The position numbers were made by a program, and so were the translations under genes. Below are positions 40,053 through 48,664 of a DNA stretch of 64,000 nt, in pieces. Source of the stretch: Eikenella halliae (GTDB taxonomy: Bacteria > Pseudomonadota > Gammaproteobacteria > Burkholderiales > Neisseriaceae); assembly GCF_001648475.1 (NCBI RefSeq), contig NZ_LXSQ01000021.1, positions 1 through 64,000 on the forward strand, read 5' to 3'. The notes beneath the pieces were generated by a model that did no database searches, had not been told where the DNA came from, and worked only from the letters and a program-made list of their open reading frames with translations. The first letter of the stretch is position 1. Each line of letters begins with the position of its first letter.

Positions 40053-40089
40053 TTCAGGTAGCCTGCTTGGCAACTGAAGGCTACCTGAA
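40053..40089. repeat. Inverted uptake-sequence pair
   Basis: TTCAGGTAGCCT (40053-40064) and AGGCTACCTGAA (40078-40089), probably the end of the small membrane-protein transcript. Confidence 0.75.
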
Positions 40090-40136
40090 AATTTATTTGT
40101 GCAGCAAAGCGGCTGACAATAAGGCAAGCTTATTAG

Positions 40137-40310
40137 TTACTTCGTCCACGATTTCTTTTTTATGTCTTCAAATTTGAGTTTCGGTATATTTTTATCTTTA
40201 GAAGCAGAAATTTGGGCCCAAATTACAAAGGCGATAAAGATGATGATTAGAGTAAGAATACCGAAGATGATAAGGAATATTAATTCAAAGGTATTACGAA
40301 GGTCATTCAT
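40137..40310 (-). CDS. Small membrane protein, 57 residues
   Basis: Minus-strand frame from ATG at 40310 to TAA at 40137. It encodes MNDLRNTFELIFLIIFGILT and LIIIFIAFVIWAQIS, one long hydrophobic helix with a charged N-terminus, and a basic tail (KDKNIPKLKFEDIKKKSWTK). The codon use is AT-rich, unlike neighbours. Arguments for a real gene are the sharp membrane-plus-basic-tail design and the absence of repeats in the frame; the ribosome-binding site (AGAAAG) is weak. Function unknown; single-pass inner-membrane protein with a cytoplasmic tail is the inference. Confidence 0.6.
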   Translation of the reverse strand: MNDLRNTFELIFLIIFGILTLIIIFIAFVIWAQISASKDKNIPKLKFEDIKKKSWTK

Positions 40311-40411
40311 AACTTTCTGTGCCGCTTCTAGGAAATATTATTGGAGATAATAATTTGGTGTGGTTTGTATTATGTCCTGAAGTTTAGGTGCTATTTGCTG
40401 TGTTATCAACC

Positions 40412-40444
40412 AAAAACCTGCCGTTCCTAAAAAACGGCAGGTTT
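40412..40444 (-). terminator. Intrinsic terminator of the L,D-transpeptidase gene
   Basis: AAACCTGCCGTT and AACGGCAGGTTT make a 12-bp stem; the minus-strand reading ends in TTTTT. It lies 10 bases past the stop. Confidence 0.88.
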
Positions 40445-40453
40445 CTATTTGGG

Positions 40454-41461
40454 TTACAGCAAGGCGTCCGACAGCGGAATATCCTGCGGCTGCACGGGCG
40501 TGGCGGGCAGGGGGCGTTCGCGCGGTTCGGCGGCGCGGCGGCGCGGGGCAGGGCGGTTGCTGGCGGGAATCGGGGTTTCAGTGCCCGCACCGTCGGTAAG
40601 CGCTTCCACGGCGCTGCCTTCCGGCAGGATTTCGTCCTGCTGCTGGGGCTCGGAAGCTTCCACGGCCTGCGGGCGGCTCAGCTCGGCGGTGCCGTTTTGC
40701 CAGGCCACGGATTGCAGTTTGCCTTGCACGCGGGCATTGGCGGTTTGGCAGGTGATGCACACCAGGCGGCCGTTACGGCTGCGCAAAACGCTGTTGATGC
40801 GGGCGGGGTTGGCGGTGAGGCCATTGGCCTGTGCCCAGGCGGCGATGCTTTGGCGCAGGGCGGCGGTGTTCAGGTTGCGCTGCTGGTAGGGGTCGGCATA
40901 GGCGGCGAGCCAGAGGTGTTTGTTGGCATCGGCATTGAGGCTGGCCAATTGGTAGATTACGGAGGCGTTGGCGCCGGTGTGCACACTGCGGGCGAATTGC
41001 AGCGCGTTGTTGCTGTGCATGCGCACGCAGCCGTGGCTGCGGATGCCGGGCACGCTGGAAGGGGCGTTGGTGCCGTGGATGCCCAAGCCTAAGCGCGGCG
41101 GACCCAAGCGCACAAATACCGGGCCCAGCGGGTTGCTCGGGCCGGGCGGAATGCTGCTGATTTCGGGCAGGCCGGAGGCGGCGCGCTCGCGGCGGATGCT
41201 GGCAGGGATGGTCCAAGTGGGGTTGTAGGCTTTGGAGCCGATGTTGTAGTTGCCCAGCGGGGTGCGGGTGCGGTTTTTGCCCACGGCCACGGGATAAACG
41301 TTTTTCAGTTGGCCGTTTTCATACAGGAAAAGGCGCATCTGCGGGATATTGATAACGACGTGCTGGCCTGCGGCCACGGGTGAAAAATCAGGCAGCGGGG
41401 TGTTGTTGGCGACAGCAGTGCCGGCGGCGGCCAGAAGGCAGAGTAATACGAGTTTCTTCAT
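40454..41461 (-). CDS. L,D-transpeptidase (YkuD domain), periplasmic
   Basis: 335 residues from MKKLVLLCLLAAAGTAVANN, a signal peptide; an in-frame start 41 codons upstream would add an unlikely leader. The YkuD domain (about 35-180) carries QHVVINIPQMRLFLYENG, the catalytic HGTNAP...SHGCVRMHSNN motif with Cys and His, and GNYNIGSKAYNPTW. The C-terminal third is proline- and arginine-rich (NRPAPRRRAAEPRERPLP). Such enzymes make 3-3 cross-links or attach proteins to peptidoglycan. Confidence 0.92.
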   Translation of the reverse strand: MKKLVLLCLLAAAGTAVANNTPLPDFSPVAAGQHVVINIPQMRLFLYENGQLKNVYPVAVGKNRTRTPLGNYNIGSKAYNPTWTIPASIRRERAASGLPEISSIPPGPSNPLGPVFVRLGPPRLGLGIHGTNAPSSVPGIRSHGCVRMHSNNALQFARSVHTGANASVIYQLASLNADANKHLWLAAYADPYQQRNLNTAALRQSIAAWAQANGLTANPARINSVLRSRNGRLVCITCQTANARVQGKLQSVAWQNGTAELSRPQAVEASEPQQQDEILPEGSAVEALTDGAGTETPIPASNRPAPRRRAAEPRERPLPATPVQPQDIPLSDALL

Positions 41462-41757
41462 GGTAATCGTTGGGGGAAATAGGTTGGTGTGCTGTAAAAC
41501 AATAAGTGGTGGCATGATACCCGAAACTGCCGCCGCCTGATGCGGCAGGCTACCTGAAAGCGGTAAAACGTGTTTTAATGCCACACATTATTCCGATTGC
41601 GGCGCCTGCCGTATGCGCGGCCGGCTCGGTTTGATTTGTTTGAATGCAATAAAATCATAAGTGGGCAGCCATTCAGGCTACCTGAAAACCCCAAAGCCTG
41701 ACAAAGCCCAAACCACCTTCCCCGCTTTTTTCCGTTTACCCACCTCATGGAGCAGCC

Positions 41758-42969
41758 ATGCAACGCCACATCATCCAATCCCTGTTGGACACCGACCTCT
41801 ATAAATTCACCATGCTGCAAGCGGTTTTACACCAATTTCCGCAGGCGCACGGCGTGTATGAATTCCGCTGCCGCAACCTGAGCGAATGCGTGTATCCGCT
41901 GGTGGAGATCCGCAGCGAGCTGGAAGCCGAACTCGATGCCCTGTGCACCTTGCGCTTTACCCAGGAAGAATTGGACTACATCCGCAGTATGCGCTTTATT
42001 AAAAGCGACTTTGTGGACTACTTGGAGCTGTTCCAGCTCAAACGCCGCTTCATCCGGGTTTTCGTAGACGGGCAGAACCGGCTTTGCATCCGCGTGGAGG
42101 GGCCGATTATCCAGGCCATGTTCTTCGAGATTTTCGTGTTGGCGATTGTGAACGAGCTCTACTTCCGCCGCCTCGAAACCCCCGAAGTGCTGGCCGAGGG
42201 CGAGCGCAGGCTGCAGGCCAAGGCCGACCTGCTGCGCAGCTATGCCGCCGCCCAAGAGTCCGGAGACCCGCCCTTCCTCGTATCCGATTTCGGTACGCGT
42301 CGCCGCTACAACCTCGCCTGGCAGGAGCACGTTGTCCGCACGCTCAACCAAGCCGCGCCCGACTGCCTGCGCGGCACCAGCAACGTTTATCTGGCCAAAA
42401 AACTCGGCCTCATCCCCATCGGCACGGTGGCGCACGAATTCATGCAGGCCTTCCAAGCCCTAGACGTGCGCCTGCGCGATTTCCAAAAAGCCGCACTGGA
42501 GAGCTGGGTGCAGGAATACCGCGGCGACCTCGGCATCGCCCTTACCGACGTAGTGGGTATGGAAGCCTTCCTGCGCGATTTCGACCTTTATTTCGCCAAA
42601 CTGTTCGATGGCCTGCGCCACGACAGCGGCGACCCCTATGTGTGGGGCGAAAAAGCCTACGCCCACTACCAAAAGCTCAAAATCGACAGCCGCACCAAAA
42701 TGCTCACCTTCTCCGACGGCCTCGATTTGGAAAAAGCCTGGGCGCTGCACCAATACTTCAAAGACCGCTTCAAAACCAGCTTCGGCATCGGCACCAACCT
42801 CACCAACGACATGGGGCACAAGCCGTTGAACATCGTGCTCAAGCTGGTGGAATGCAACGGCCAATCCGTGGCCAAGCTCTCCGACAGCCCCGGCAAAACC
42901 ATGAGCGACAACAACACTTTCCTCGCTTACTTGCGCCAAGTGTTCCAAATAGACGAAACGCCCAAGTAG
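41758..42969 (+). CDS. pncB: Nicotinate phosphoribosyltransferase
   Basis: 403 residues. Converts nicotinate and PRPP to nicotinate mononucleotide in NAD salvage. N-terminal LLDTDLYKFTMLQAVLHQFP, VSDFGTRRRYNLAWQ, LRGTSNVYLAKKLGLIPIGTVAHEFMQ (with the phosphorylatable His), GLRHDSGDPYVWGEKA and FGIGTNLTNDMG match the family. Uptake sequences near 41548 and 41673 lie upstream. Single gene ended by the uptake-sequence pair at 42993. Confidence 0.96.
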   Translation: MQRHIIQSLLDTDLYKFTMLQAVLHQFPQAHGVYEFRCRNLSECVYPLVEIRSELEAELDALCTLRFTQEELDYIRSMRFIKSDFVDYLELFQLKRRFIRVFVDGQNRLCIRVEGPIIQAMFFEIFVLAIVNELYFRRLETPEVLAEGERRLQAKADLLRSYAAAQESGDPPFLVSDFGTRRRYNLAWQEHVVRTLNQAAPDCLRGTSNVYLAKKLGLIPIGTVAHEFMQAFQALDVRLRDFQKAALESWVQEYRGDLGIALTDVVGMEAFLRDFDLYFAKLFDGLRHDSGDPYVWGEKAYAHYQKLKIDSRTKMLTFSDGLDLEKAWALHQYFKDRFKTSFGIGTNLTNDMGHKPLNIVLKLVECNGQSVAKLSDSPGKTMSDNNTFLAYLRQVFQIDETPK

Positions 42970-42992
42970 GGTTTGACTTGGCTGATTATGTT

Positions 42993-43029
42993 TTCAGGTA
43001 GCCTTCCCGGCAGGGGGAGGCTACCTGAA
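42993..43029 (+). terminator. Uptake-sequence hairpin after pncB
   Basis: TTCAGGTAGCCT (42993-43004) and AGGCTACCTGAA (43018-43029), 24 bases past the stop. Confidence 0.6.
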
Positions 43030-43111
43030 AATTTATGGGGCTGCTGTTTAGACGAATCATAAGATTAGGCTGTATCTTCGCACATGACTGATTTTCATCT
43101 TCTGTTTCTTT

Positions 43112-43140
43112 TTGACAATGAATTACCATATTCAATAAAC
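43112..43140 (+). promoter_or_regulatory. Promoter of the marR-type gene
   Basis: Consensus -35 TTGACA (43112-43117), spacer of 16-17 bases and a weak -10 AATAAA/ATAAAC at about 43134-43140. Confidence 0.45.
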
Positions 43141-43169
43141 TCATTTCTTTTAAATAGAAGGGAGTAACC

Positions 43170-43610
43170 ATGACCCAACCCAGCGAACACCTTACCGCCG
43201 TTACACTCAACATATTCAGATTAAACGGGATTTTGTACGAATGGGGCAACCGTTTTGCCGCCCCTTTGGGCTTGAATACTTCGCGTTGGCAGGTGCTTGG
43301 GGCGGTGCTGCTTTCGGAAACGCCGCCCACCGTGCCGCAGATTGCCGAAAAAATGGGCATCACCCGCCAGGGTGCGTTAAAGCAGGTCAATATCCTGATA
43401 GAAGAAGGCCTGCTCACCGCCCAGCCGAATCCGGCGCACCAGCGTGCACAACTTTATGTTTTAACGGAAAAAGGGAAGCAGGCTGCGCGGCAGATTCAAG
43501 CGCATTGGCGTGCCCATGCGGAGAAAATTGCCGAACAGTTCCACCCCGACGATTTGGCCGCTGCGGCGCGGGTTTTGGGGCAACTTGGGCAGTTTTATCA
43601 GGATAAATAG
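43170..43610 (+). CDS. MarR-family transcriptional regulator
   Basis: 146 residues. Winged-helix MarR fold: LNTSRWQVLGAVLLSETPPTVPQIAEKMGITRQGALKQVNILIEEGLL contains the recognition helix (TRQGALKQVN), followed by the wing (AHQRAQLYVLTEKGK). Such dimers usually repress themselves and a neighbour and respond to small phenolic or oxidising ligands. The AAGGGAG ribosome-binding site is good. The next gene is a membrane protein with its own promoter and an AT-rich inverted repeat, the probable operator. Confidence 0.92.
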   Translation: MTQPSEHLTAVTLNIFRLNGILYEWGNRFAAPLGLNTSRWQVLGAVLLSETPPTVPQIAEKMGITRQGALKQVNILIEEGLLTAQPNPAHQRAQLYVLTEKGKQAARQIQAHWRAHAEKIAEQFHPDDLAAAARVLGQLGQFYQDK

Positions 43611-43629
43611 CGCAAAGAATCGACTCGAC

Positions 43630-43647
43630 ATATAAAGAAATTTATAT
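43630..43647. promoter_or_regulatory. Candidate MarR operator
   Basis: ATATAAA-GAAA-TTTATAT is a perfect 7-bp inverted repeat, 8 bases before the -35 of the next gene. Size and symmetry fit a MarR dimer site. Confidence 0.45.
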
Positions 43648-43654
43648 TCATAAA

Positions 43655-43683
43655 TTGACAACTATTTTCTATATAGGTAAACT
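43655..43683 (+). promoter_or_regulatory. Promoter of the DUF2269-like gene
   Basis: TTGACA (43655-43660), 17-base spacer, TAAACT (43678-43683). Confidence 0.5.
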
Positions 43684-43718
43684 GGTTTCCTTATTGAAAG
43701 ACTGATAAGGAAACTGAA

Positions 43719-44216
43719 ATGAGCCGAAACATTTACCGTTTGCTCAAAATACTGCATTTAATCGGCCTGTCCCTGTTTTTGGGTTCGATTTTCGGCCATA
43801 TTGTCGCTTCTGTGCTGGGCGGTGCGCCGGAAGCGGGTAATGAGGCGGCATTTCTGGCTTCGCGCGTGCATATTACGGCGGCCACGCGCTATCTGACGAT
43901 GCCCGGGCTGCTGCTGACACTGGCAACGGGTATGGGGATGTGGTTGCAGTCGTGGTCGCTGAAACGCAATATTTGGCTACGTGTTCACATGTTTGCCGCG
44001 GTGCTGATTGTTTTGTTGGCATTTTTTGTGATTGTGCCTGCGGGCAGCGAAATGTTGCGGTTGGCGCAGCAGGGCATGACGGAACATGCAGGGCAAATCA
44101 AGGCGGCGCACAAGGTGGAAGATATGGTCGGCGCGGCCAATATCCTGCTGGCGGTGCTGGCGACGGTCTTGGGTGTGGTTAAGCCGAAATGGGGGAAAGA
44201 TAGAAGATGTCGATAA
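43719..44216 (+). CDS. DUF2269-like integral membrane protein
   Basis: 165 residues with four hydrophobic segments: LLKILHLIGLSLFLGSIFGHI, TMPGLLLTLATGMGMWL, VHMFAAVLIVLLAFFVIV and ANILLAVLATVLGVV. The N-terminal KILHLIGLSLFLGS pattern with a conserved His is that of DUF2269 and related haem- or copper-type membrane families; no enzyme activity is known. Adjacent to the MarR gene with an operator-like repeat between them, so probably its target. Confidence 0.75.
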   Translation: MSRNIYRLLKILHLIGLSLFLGSIFGHIVASVLGGAPEAGNEAAFLASRVHITAATRYLTMPGLLLTLATGMGMWLQSWSLKRNIWLRVHMFAAVLIVLLAFFVIVPAGSEMLRLAQQGMTEHAGQIKAAHKVEDMVGAANILLAVLATVLGVVKPKWGKDRRCR

Positions 44217-44221
44217 ATATT

Positions 44222-44250
44222 TTCAGGTAGCCTGAAATAGGCTACCTGAA
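44222..44250. terminator. Uptake-sequence hairpin between convergent genes
   Basis: TTCAGGTAGCCT (44222-44233) and AGGCTACCTGAA (44239-44250), five-base loop. Confidence 0.7.
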
Positions 44251-44309
44251 AATATTGTATGCGGTTTTATATTTGTTTTATCCAATCTCAGGGATTGGCA
44301 TGAGCCGCT

Positions 44310-44633
44310 TTATGTGGCGGTGCTGTTTATCTCGTCGCCCAACAGTTCTTTCAGTCCGGCGTCATCCAGCACTTGCAGGCCATTGGTGGCGGCGAAATCC
44401 ATCAGGAATTGGAACATCGGCGGATTGATGGTTTCCAGCCTTTTGCCCACGGTTATGCTGCGCACTTTGCCGATGAGCAGCGGGCGCACCCATTCGTGGT
44501 AGCAGAGGCGGTGTTCTTTGCCAAAAGAGGAGAGCAGGCCGCACAGCCGCTCGGCCCAATCGCTGGGGCGGAAGGGTTTGCCGTCGGCGGTGGCGCCGTA
44601 AATCACTATTTCGTCCGGATTTGGGGTGAACAT
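44310..44633 (-). CDS. DUF3579 domain protein
   Basis: 107 residues. The family pattern of small beta-proteobacterial DUF3579 proteins is clear: EIVIYGATADGKPFRPSDWAERL at the N-terminus, LCYHEWVRPLLIGKVRSI in the middle and NPPMFQFLMDFAATNGLQV towards the end. No signal peptide or membrane segment. Function unknown. Single gene, convergent with the DUF2269-like gene. Confidence 0.85.
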   Translation of the reverse strand: MFTPNPDEIVIYGATADGKPFRPSDWAERLCGLLSSFGKEHRLCYHEWVRPLLIGKVRSITVGKRLETINPPMFQFLMDFAATNGLQVLDDAGLKELLGDEINSTAT

Positions 44634-44810
44634 TTCCGATGGTCCTTCTACAGATTGTTAATGAATTATAGCTGGATGCATGGTTTTGTTAAACCATTGT
44701 TGCACGGTCGGCATCGGCTTTCGGGCGGCCTGAGGCTACCTGAAAAATATAAATTTCTGTAAAATAACACTTTATGATTTAAACCAACTCATTTATTTTT
44801 AAGGAAAACC

Positions 44811-45374
44811 ATGCTCCAAGCCCTCGAACTTTCCCAAGCCACCCGTTTAATCAACCACGGCCCCGTGGTGATGGTGTCCGCCAAGGCCGGCGGCGAGGAA
44901 AACGTGATGTCTGCCGCCTGGGCGTGTGCGCTGGATTATGCCCCCGCGCGCGTAACGGTGGTGCTGGATAAAGGCGCGTTCACGCGCGGCCTGGTGGAGC
45001 AGAGCGGCTGGTTTGCGCTGCAAGTGCCGCTGGCTGCACAGGCTGAAACCGTGCTGGCAGTGGGCAGCCAGAGCCGCAAAAATAATCCGGTCAAGCTGGC
45101 TGACTGCGGCGTGGAACTGTTTTATCAAGCAGGCTTCGATGTGCCGCTGGTGCAAGGTTGCGGCGCCTACCTTATCTGCCGCCTGCTGCCCGAGCCGCAC
45201 AATCAGCAAACTTATGATTTGTTTATCGGCGAAGTGGCCGCCGTGTGGGCGGACGACCGTGTGTATGCCGATGGTCGCTGGCTGTTCGACAGCGTGCCGG
45301 ACGAATTGAAAACGCTGCATTATGTGGGCAACGGCCTGTTTTACCGCACGGGCAAGGGGTTGAAGGTGGGGTAG
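44811..45374 (+). CDS. Flavin reductase family protein (FMN-binding split barrel)
   Basis: 187 residues. INHGPVVMVSAKAGGEENVMSAAWACALDYAPARV is the typical start of the FMN-binding split-barrel fold, followed by GAFTRGLVEQSGWFALQVP and VGSQSRKNNPVKLADCGVE, and ending FIGEVAAVWADDRVYADGRW. Members use FMN with NAD(P)H for reduction or act as accessory flavin binders. Substrate not visible. AAGGA ribosome-binding site at good spacing. Confidence 0.88.
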   Translation: MLQALELSQATRLINHGPVVMVSAKAGGEENVMSAAWACALDYAPARVTVVLDKGAFTRGLVEQSGWFALQVPLAAQAETVLAVGSQSRKNNPVKLADCGVELFYQAGFDVPLVQGCGAYLICRLLPEPHNQQTYDLFIGEVAAVWADDRVYADGRWLFDSVPDELKTLHYVGNGLFYRTGKGLKVG

Positions 45375-45386
45375 GCGTTTCGACTT

Positions 45387-45492
45387 TATAGTGAATTAAA
45401 TTTAAACCAGTACAGCGTTAGCTCGCCTTGCCGTACTATTTGTACTGTCTGCGGCTCGCCGCCTTGTCCTGATTTAAATTTAATCCACTATA
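45387..45492 (+). mobile_element. Correia-like element 8 (106 bp)
   Basis: TATAGTGAATTAAATTTAAACC left and ATTTAAATTTAATCCACTATA-type right end; TTTAAATTTAA subtype, 12 bases after the flavin reductase stop. Confidence 0.9.
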
Positions 45493-45529
45493 ATTGCAGT
45501 TTGTGTTTGAACTTTGATGAAGTTACGTT

Positions 45530-45566
45530 TTCAGGTAGCCTTTAGGCCCGACTGAGGCTACCTGAA
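45530..45566. repeat. Inverted uptake-sequence pair
   Basis: TTCAGGTAGCCT (45530-45541) and AGGCTACCTGAA (45555-45566), upstream of ubiB. Confidence 0.75.
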
Positions 45567-45661
45567 AAATTGTTTGCTCCATTTCGTGCTCGCCGCCTGC
45601 CCCCCTGCCGCAGGCTTTGTTTTATAATCGCTTCCTTTTCCACCCCCTTCGGACTTCTATT

Positions 45662-47164
45662 ATGAAATGGCTGAGCCGCCTGGCCGTCATCCTCAAAACC
45701 GTATACCGCTTCGGGCTGGCCGACCTTTTGGCTGAGCGGGGTAAAACCCCTTGGTTTGTCAAACTGTTGCCTCGATCGGGCAAAATGCGCGATACGCCGC
45801 TGCCGGTGCGCCTGCGCTTGGCGTTGGAGAGCCTGGGGCCGATTTTTGTGAAGCTCGGGCAGGTGCTTTCCACCCGGCCGGATTTGCTGCCGGCGGCCTA
45901 TGCGCTGGAATTGAGCCGCCTGCAAGATAAAGTGCCGCCGTTTGATGCGGATTTGGCGCGGCGGCAGATTGAAGCGTCGTTCGGGCGGCCGGTGGAAGAA
46001 ATCTATGCGGAGTTTGAAGCCGAGCCGGTGGCGGCGGCTTCTGTGGCGCAGGTGCACCGCGCGCGGCTGTTCGGCGGCGAGGCGGTGGCGGTGAAGGTGT
46101 TGCGGCCGAATCTGGAGCCGGTGATCGAGCAGGATTTGGCCCTGATGCGCACCGCCGCGCGGCTGATTGAAAAGCTGCTGCCCGACGGCAAACGCCTGCG
46201 CCCGCGCGAAGTGGTGGCCGAGTTCGACAAATATCTGCACGACGAGCTCGATTTGCTGCGCGAAGCAGCCAATGCCAGCCAAATCGGGCGCAATTTCAGC
46301 GGCAGCACCATGCTGCGCGTGCCGAAGGTGTATTACGATTATTGCAGCGAAAGCGTGATGACCATGCAGTGGATGGATGGCACGCCGATTGCCGAAGTGG
46401 CCGAGCTGCAGCGGCGCGGCGTGGATTTGAAACGGCTGGCGCGCTACGGCGTGGAAATCTTCTTCACCCAAGTGTTCAAACACGGCTTTTTCCATGCTGA
46501 TATGCACCCGGGCAATATCTTGGTGGACGATGAAGGCCGCTATATCGCGCTGGATTTCGGTATTGTGGGCAGTCTCACGGACTACGACAAACGCTACCTC
46601 GCCATCAATTTCCTCGCCTTCTTCAACCGCGACTATCACCGTGTGGCCACGGCGCATATCGAAAGCGGCTGGGTGCCGGCGGATACGCGACCGGAAGAAT
46701 TGGAAGCCGCCGTGCGTGCCGTATGCGAGCCGTTTTTCAACAAGCCTTTGGCCGAAATCTCCTTCGGCCTGGTACTGATGCGGCTGTTTGAAACCAGCCG
46801 CCGCTTTAACGTGCAAATCCAGCCGCAGCTGGTGTTGCTGCAAAAAACCCTGCTCAACATCGAAGGATTGGGCCGCCAGCTGGATCCGCAGCTGGATTTA
46901 TGGGAAACGGCCAAGCCGTTTTTGGTGAGTTGGATGAACGAACAGGTGGGCGTAAAAGCCTTGTGGCGCAATCTGAAGCAGGAAGCCCCCGACTGGGCGG
47001 AAATCCTGCCCGCCCTGCCGCGCAAACTGAATATGCTGGTGGATGAAGCCCGCCAACAGGAAATGCGCGATGCCTACCTGCACCTGGTGCGCACCCAGCA
47101 GCGGCAGAATATGTGGCTCGCCCTGATTGCGTTGATGCTGTTGCTGATGGCGCTGTTGGATTAG
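45662..47164 (+). CDS. ubiB: Ubiquinone biosynthesis kinase-like protein UbiB
   Basis: 500 residues from MKWLSRLAVILKTVYRFG; an upstream in-frame start would add 15 residues without family match. ABC1/ADCK atypical kinase: the KxGQ-type element in PIFVKLGQVLSTRPDLLP, the VAAASVAQVHRARLFGGEAVAVKVLRP nucleotide region, and the catalytic-loop equivalents FFHADMHPGNILVDDEG and YIALDFGIVG. The C-terminal helix (MWLALIALMLLLMALLD) anchors it to the inner membrane. It supports aerobic ubiquinone synthesis. Confidence 0.95.
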   Translation: MKWLSRLAVILKTVYRFGLADLLAERGKTPWFVKLLPRSGKMRDTPLPVRLRLALESLGPIFVKLGQVLSTRPDLLPAAYALELSRLQDKVPPFDADLARRQIEASFGRPVEEIYAEFEAEPVAAASVAQVHRARLFGGEAVAVKVLRPNLEPVIEQDLALMRTAARLIEKLLPDGKRLRPREVVAEFDKYLHDELDLLREAANASQIGRNFSGSTMLRVPKVYYDYCSESVMTMQWMDGTPIAEVAELQRRGVDLKRLARYGVEIFFTQVFKHGFFHADMHPGNILVDDEGRYIALDFGIVGSLTDYDKRYLAINFLAFFNRDYHRVATAHIESGWVPADTRPEELEAAVRAVCEPFFNKPLAEISFGLVLMRLFETSRRFNVQIQPQLVLLQKTLLNIEGLGRQLDPQLDLWETAKPFLVSWMNEQVGVKALWRNLKQEAPDWAEILPALPRKLNMLVDEARQQEMRDAYLHLVRTQQRQNMWLALIALMLLLMALLD

Positions 47165-47603
47165 GGTGCGGCGGGATAAAGGCCATTTTGGTATAGATTT
47201 TTAAAAGAAACCATGTGCAAACCATGGAGATACTTGGCGGCTTGAATGTGTGTATTGCATTATTCGGGCCGTATGCCGAACCCTCCCTTATGGCAGATGC
47301 TTGACTTCATGAACGATAAATTCCGCAGTTCCGATTCGGAGGAGGGCGTGGATATCGGTCTGCCAACGCTGCTTATCCTTTGGCAGCGGCGTTGTCGGGC
47401 AGGGTGTGCGCCATGGGGACGCTGTGCTGTGAGATGCGGCTTTGGCCGTGTAGGCCGTCATATATTGGATTAATAGAATAGAAATTGGGCAAATGGGGTT
47501 ATTCATCCCATTTGCCTATTAAGTTTGAAAATAAGTAGTGGGTTTATGGCTTTTATACCAAACAGGCTGCCGATTGCCCCGGCAGCCTGTTTTGTGTGTA
47601 TCG
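47165..47603. other. 439-base gap between ubiB and lipA without a confident gene
   Basis: Reading frames of 72-75 codons overlap on both strands at about 47246-47506 but show no family features or ribosome-binding sites. They may be remnants of a decayed gene. No uptake sequence is present. The lipA terminator is at 47560-47592. Confidence 0.5.
47560..47592 (-). terminator. Hairpin after lipA
   Basis: AAACAGGCTGCC (47560-47571) and GGCAGCCTGTTT (47581-47592), 12-bp stem, nine-base loop, 12 bases past the lipA stop. Confidence 0.7.
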
Positions 47604-48596
47604 TTAATGCCCATGGTGGCAGCTGCCACCGCCGGCCGAGGCCATGGCTTCGGCGGCCTGGGCGTCGGCATGGTAGCTGGAGCGCACCATGGCGCCGATG
47701 GCGGCGTTGGTGAAGCCCATGGCGTAGGCTTCGCGCTCGAACTGCTTGAACATTTCGGGGGTAACGTAGCGCAATACGGGTAGGTGGCTGTTGCTGGGCT
47801 GCAGGTATTGGCCCACGGTGATCATTTCGATGTTGTTGGCGCGCATGTCGCGCATGATTTCGCGCACTTCGTCGTCGGTTTCACCCAAGCCCACCATGAT
47901 GCCGGATTTGGTGGGGATGTGCGGCATCATTTCTTTGTAGCGGCGCAGCAGCTCGAGCGAATGCTGGTAGTTGGCGCCGGGGCGGGCTTGTTTGTAGAGG
48001 CGCGGATGGGTTTCCAGATTGTGGTTCATCACATCGGGCGGGGTTTTGGCCAAGATTTCGAGGGCGATGTCCATGCGGCCGCGGAAATCGGGCACGAGGA
48101 TTTCGATTTTGGTGTTGGGGCTGCGCTCGCGGATGGCGGTGATGCAATCGGCAAAGTGCTGGGCGCCGCCGTCGCGCAAATCGTCGCGGTCTACCGAGGT
48201 GATAACGACGTAGCGCAAATTCATGGCGGCCACGCTGGAGGCGAGGTGTTGCGGCTCTTCGGGATCGAGCGCGTTGGGGCGGCCGTGGCCGACGTCGCAG
48301 AAGGGGCAGCGGCGGGTGCAGATGTCGCCCATAATCATGAAGGTGGCGGTGCCGCGGCTGAAGCATTCGCCGATATTGGGGCAGCTGGCCTCTTCGCACA
48401 CGGTGTGCATTTTCTGATCGCGCAGGATGTTCTTAATTTCAAAAAACTTCTTGCCGGTAGGCAGCTGGGCGCGAATCCATTCGGGCTTTTTCAGCTTCTG
48501 CTCCAGCGGCACAACCTTAATCGGGATACGGGCAACTTTGGCCGCGCCTTTGTGTTTGACGCCCCGGCTGTTGTCTTGTTTGTTTTCTGTGGTCAT
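47604..48596 (-). CDS. lipA: Lipoyl synthase
   Basis: 330 residues. Radical SAM enzyme that inserts two sulphurs into octanoyl groups on lipoyl domains. Auxiliary cluster cysteines in CEEASCPNIGECF, SAM-cluster motif CTRRCPFCDVGHGRP, then YVVITSVDRDDLRDGGAQHF, MNHNLETHPRLY, and the C-terminal SSYHADAQA serine region. It ends with a short Gly-Cys-His tail (GGGSCHHGH). It serves pyruvate and 2-oxoglutarate dehydrogenases with LipB upstream, but a lipoprotein gene now separates the two. Confidence 0.97.
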   Translation of the reverse strand: MTTENKQDNSRGVKHKGAAKVARIPIKVVPLEQKLKKPEWIRAQLPTGKKFFEIKNILRDQKMHTVCEEASCPNIGECFSRGTATFMIMGDICTRRCPFCDVGHGRPNALDPEEPQHLASSVAAMNLRYVVITSVDRDDLRDGGAQHFADCITAIRERSPNTKIEILVPDFRGRMDIALEILAKTPPDVMNHNLETHPRLYKQARPGANYQHSLELLRRYKEMMPHIPTKSGIMVGLGETDDEVREIMRDMRANNIEMITVGQYLQPSNSHLPVLRYVTPEMFKQFEREAYAMGFTNAAIGAMVRSSYHADAQAAEAMASAGGGSCHHGH

Positions 48597-48664
48597 GGTT
48601 TATACCTTTGCTGTGTTTTTAATGTGGTGTGTGGTTTCAGGTAGCCTATAAATCGTATTTACTG

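Larger units (their letters stand above)
39707..40136. other. Intergenic region upstream of der
   Basis: Correia-like element 7 and two uptake-sequence pairs (39910-39949, 40053-40089). No gene. Confidence 0.7.

Noticed and set aside
44310..44633. Pilus accessory role for the DUF3579 protein
   Set aside because: No pilus genes are adjacent; family function is unknown.
47246..47506. Short frames on both strands between ubiB and lipA
   Set aside because: No recognisable domain, no good start signals; possibly remnants, but not supportable as genes.
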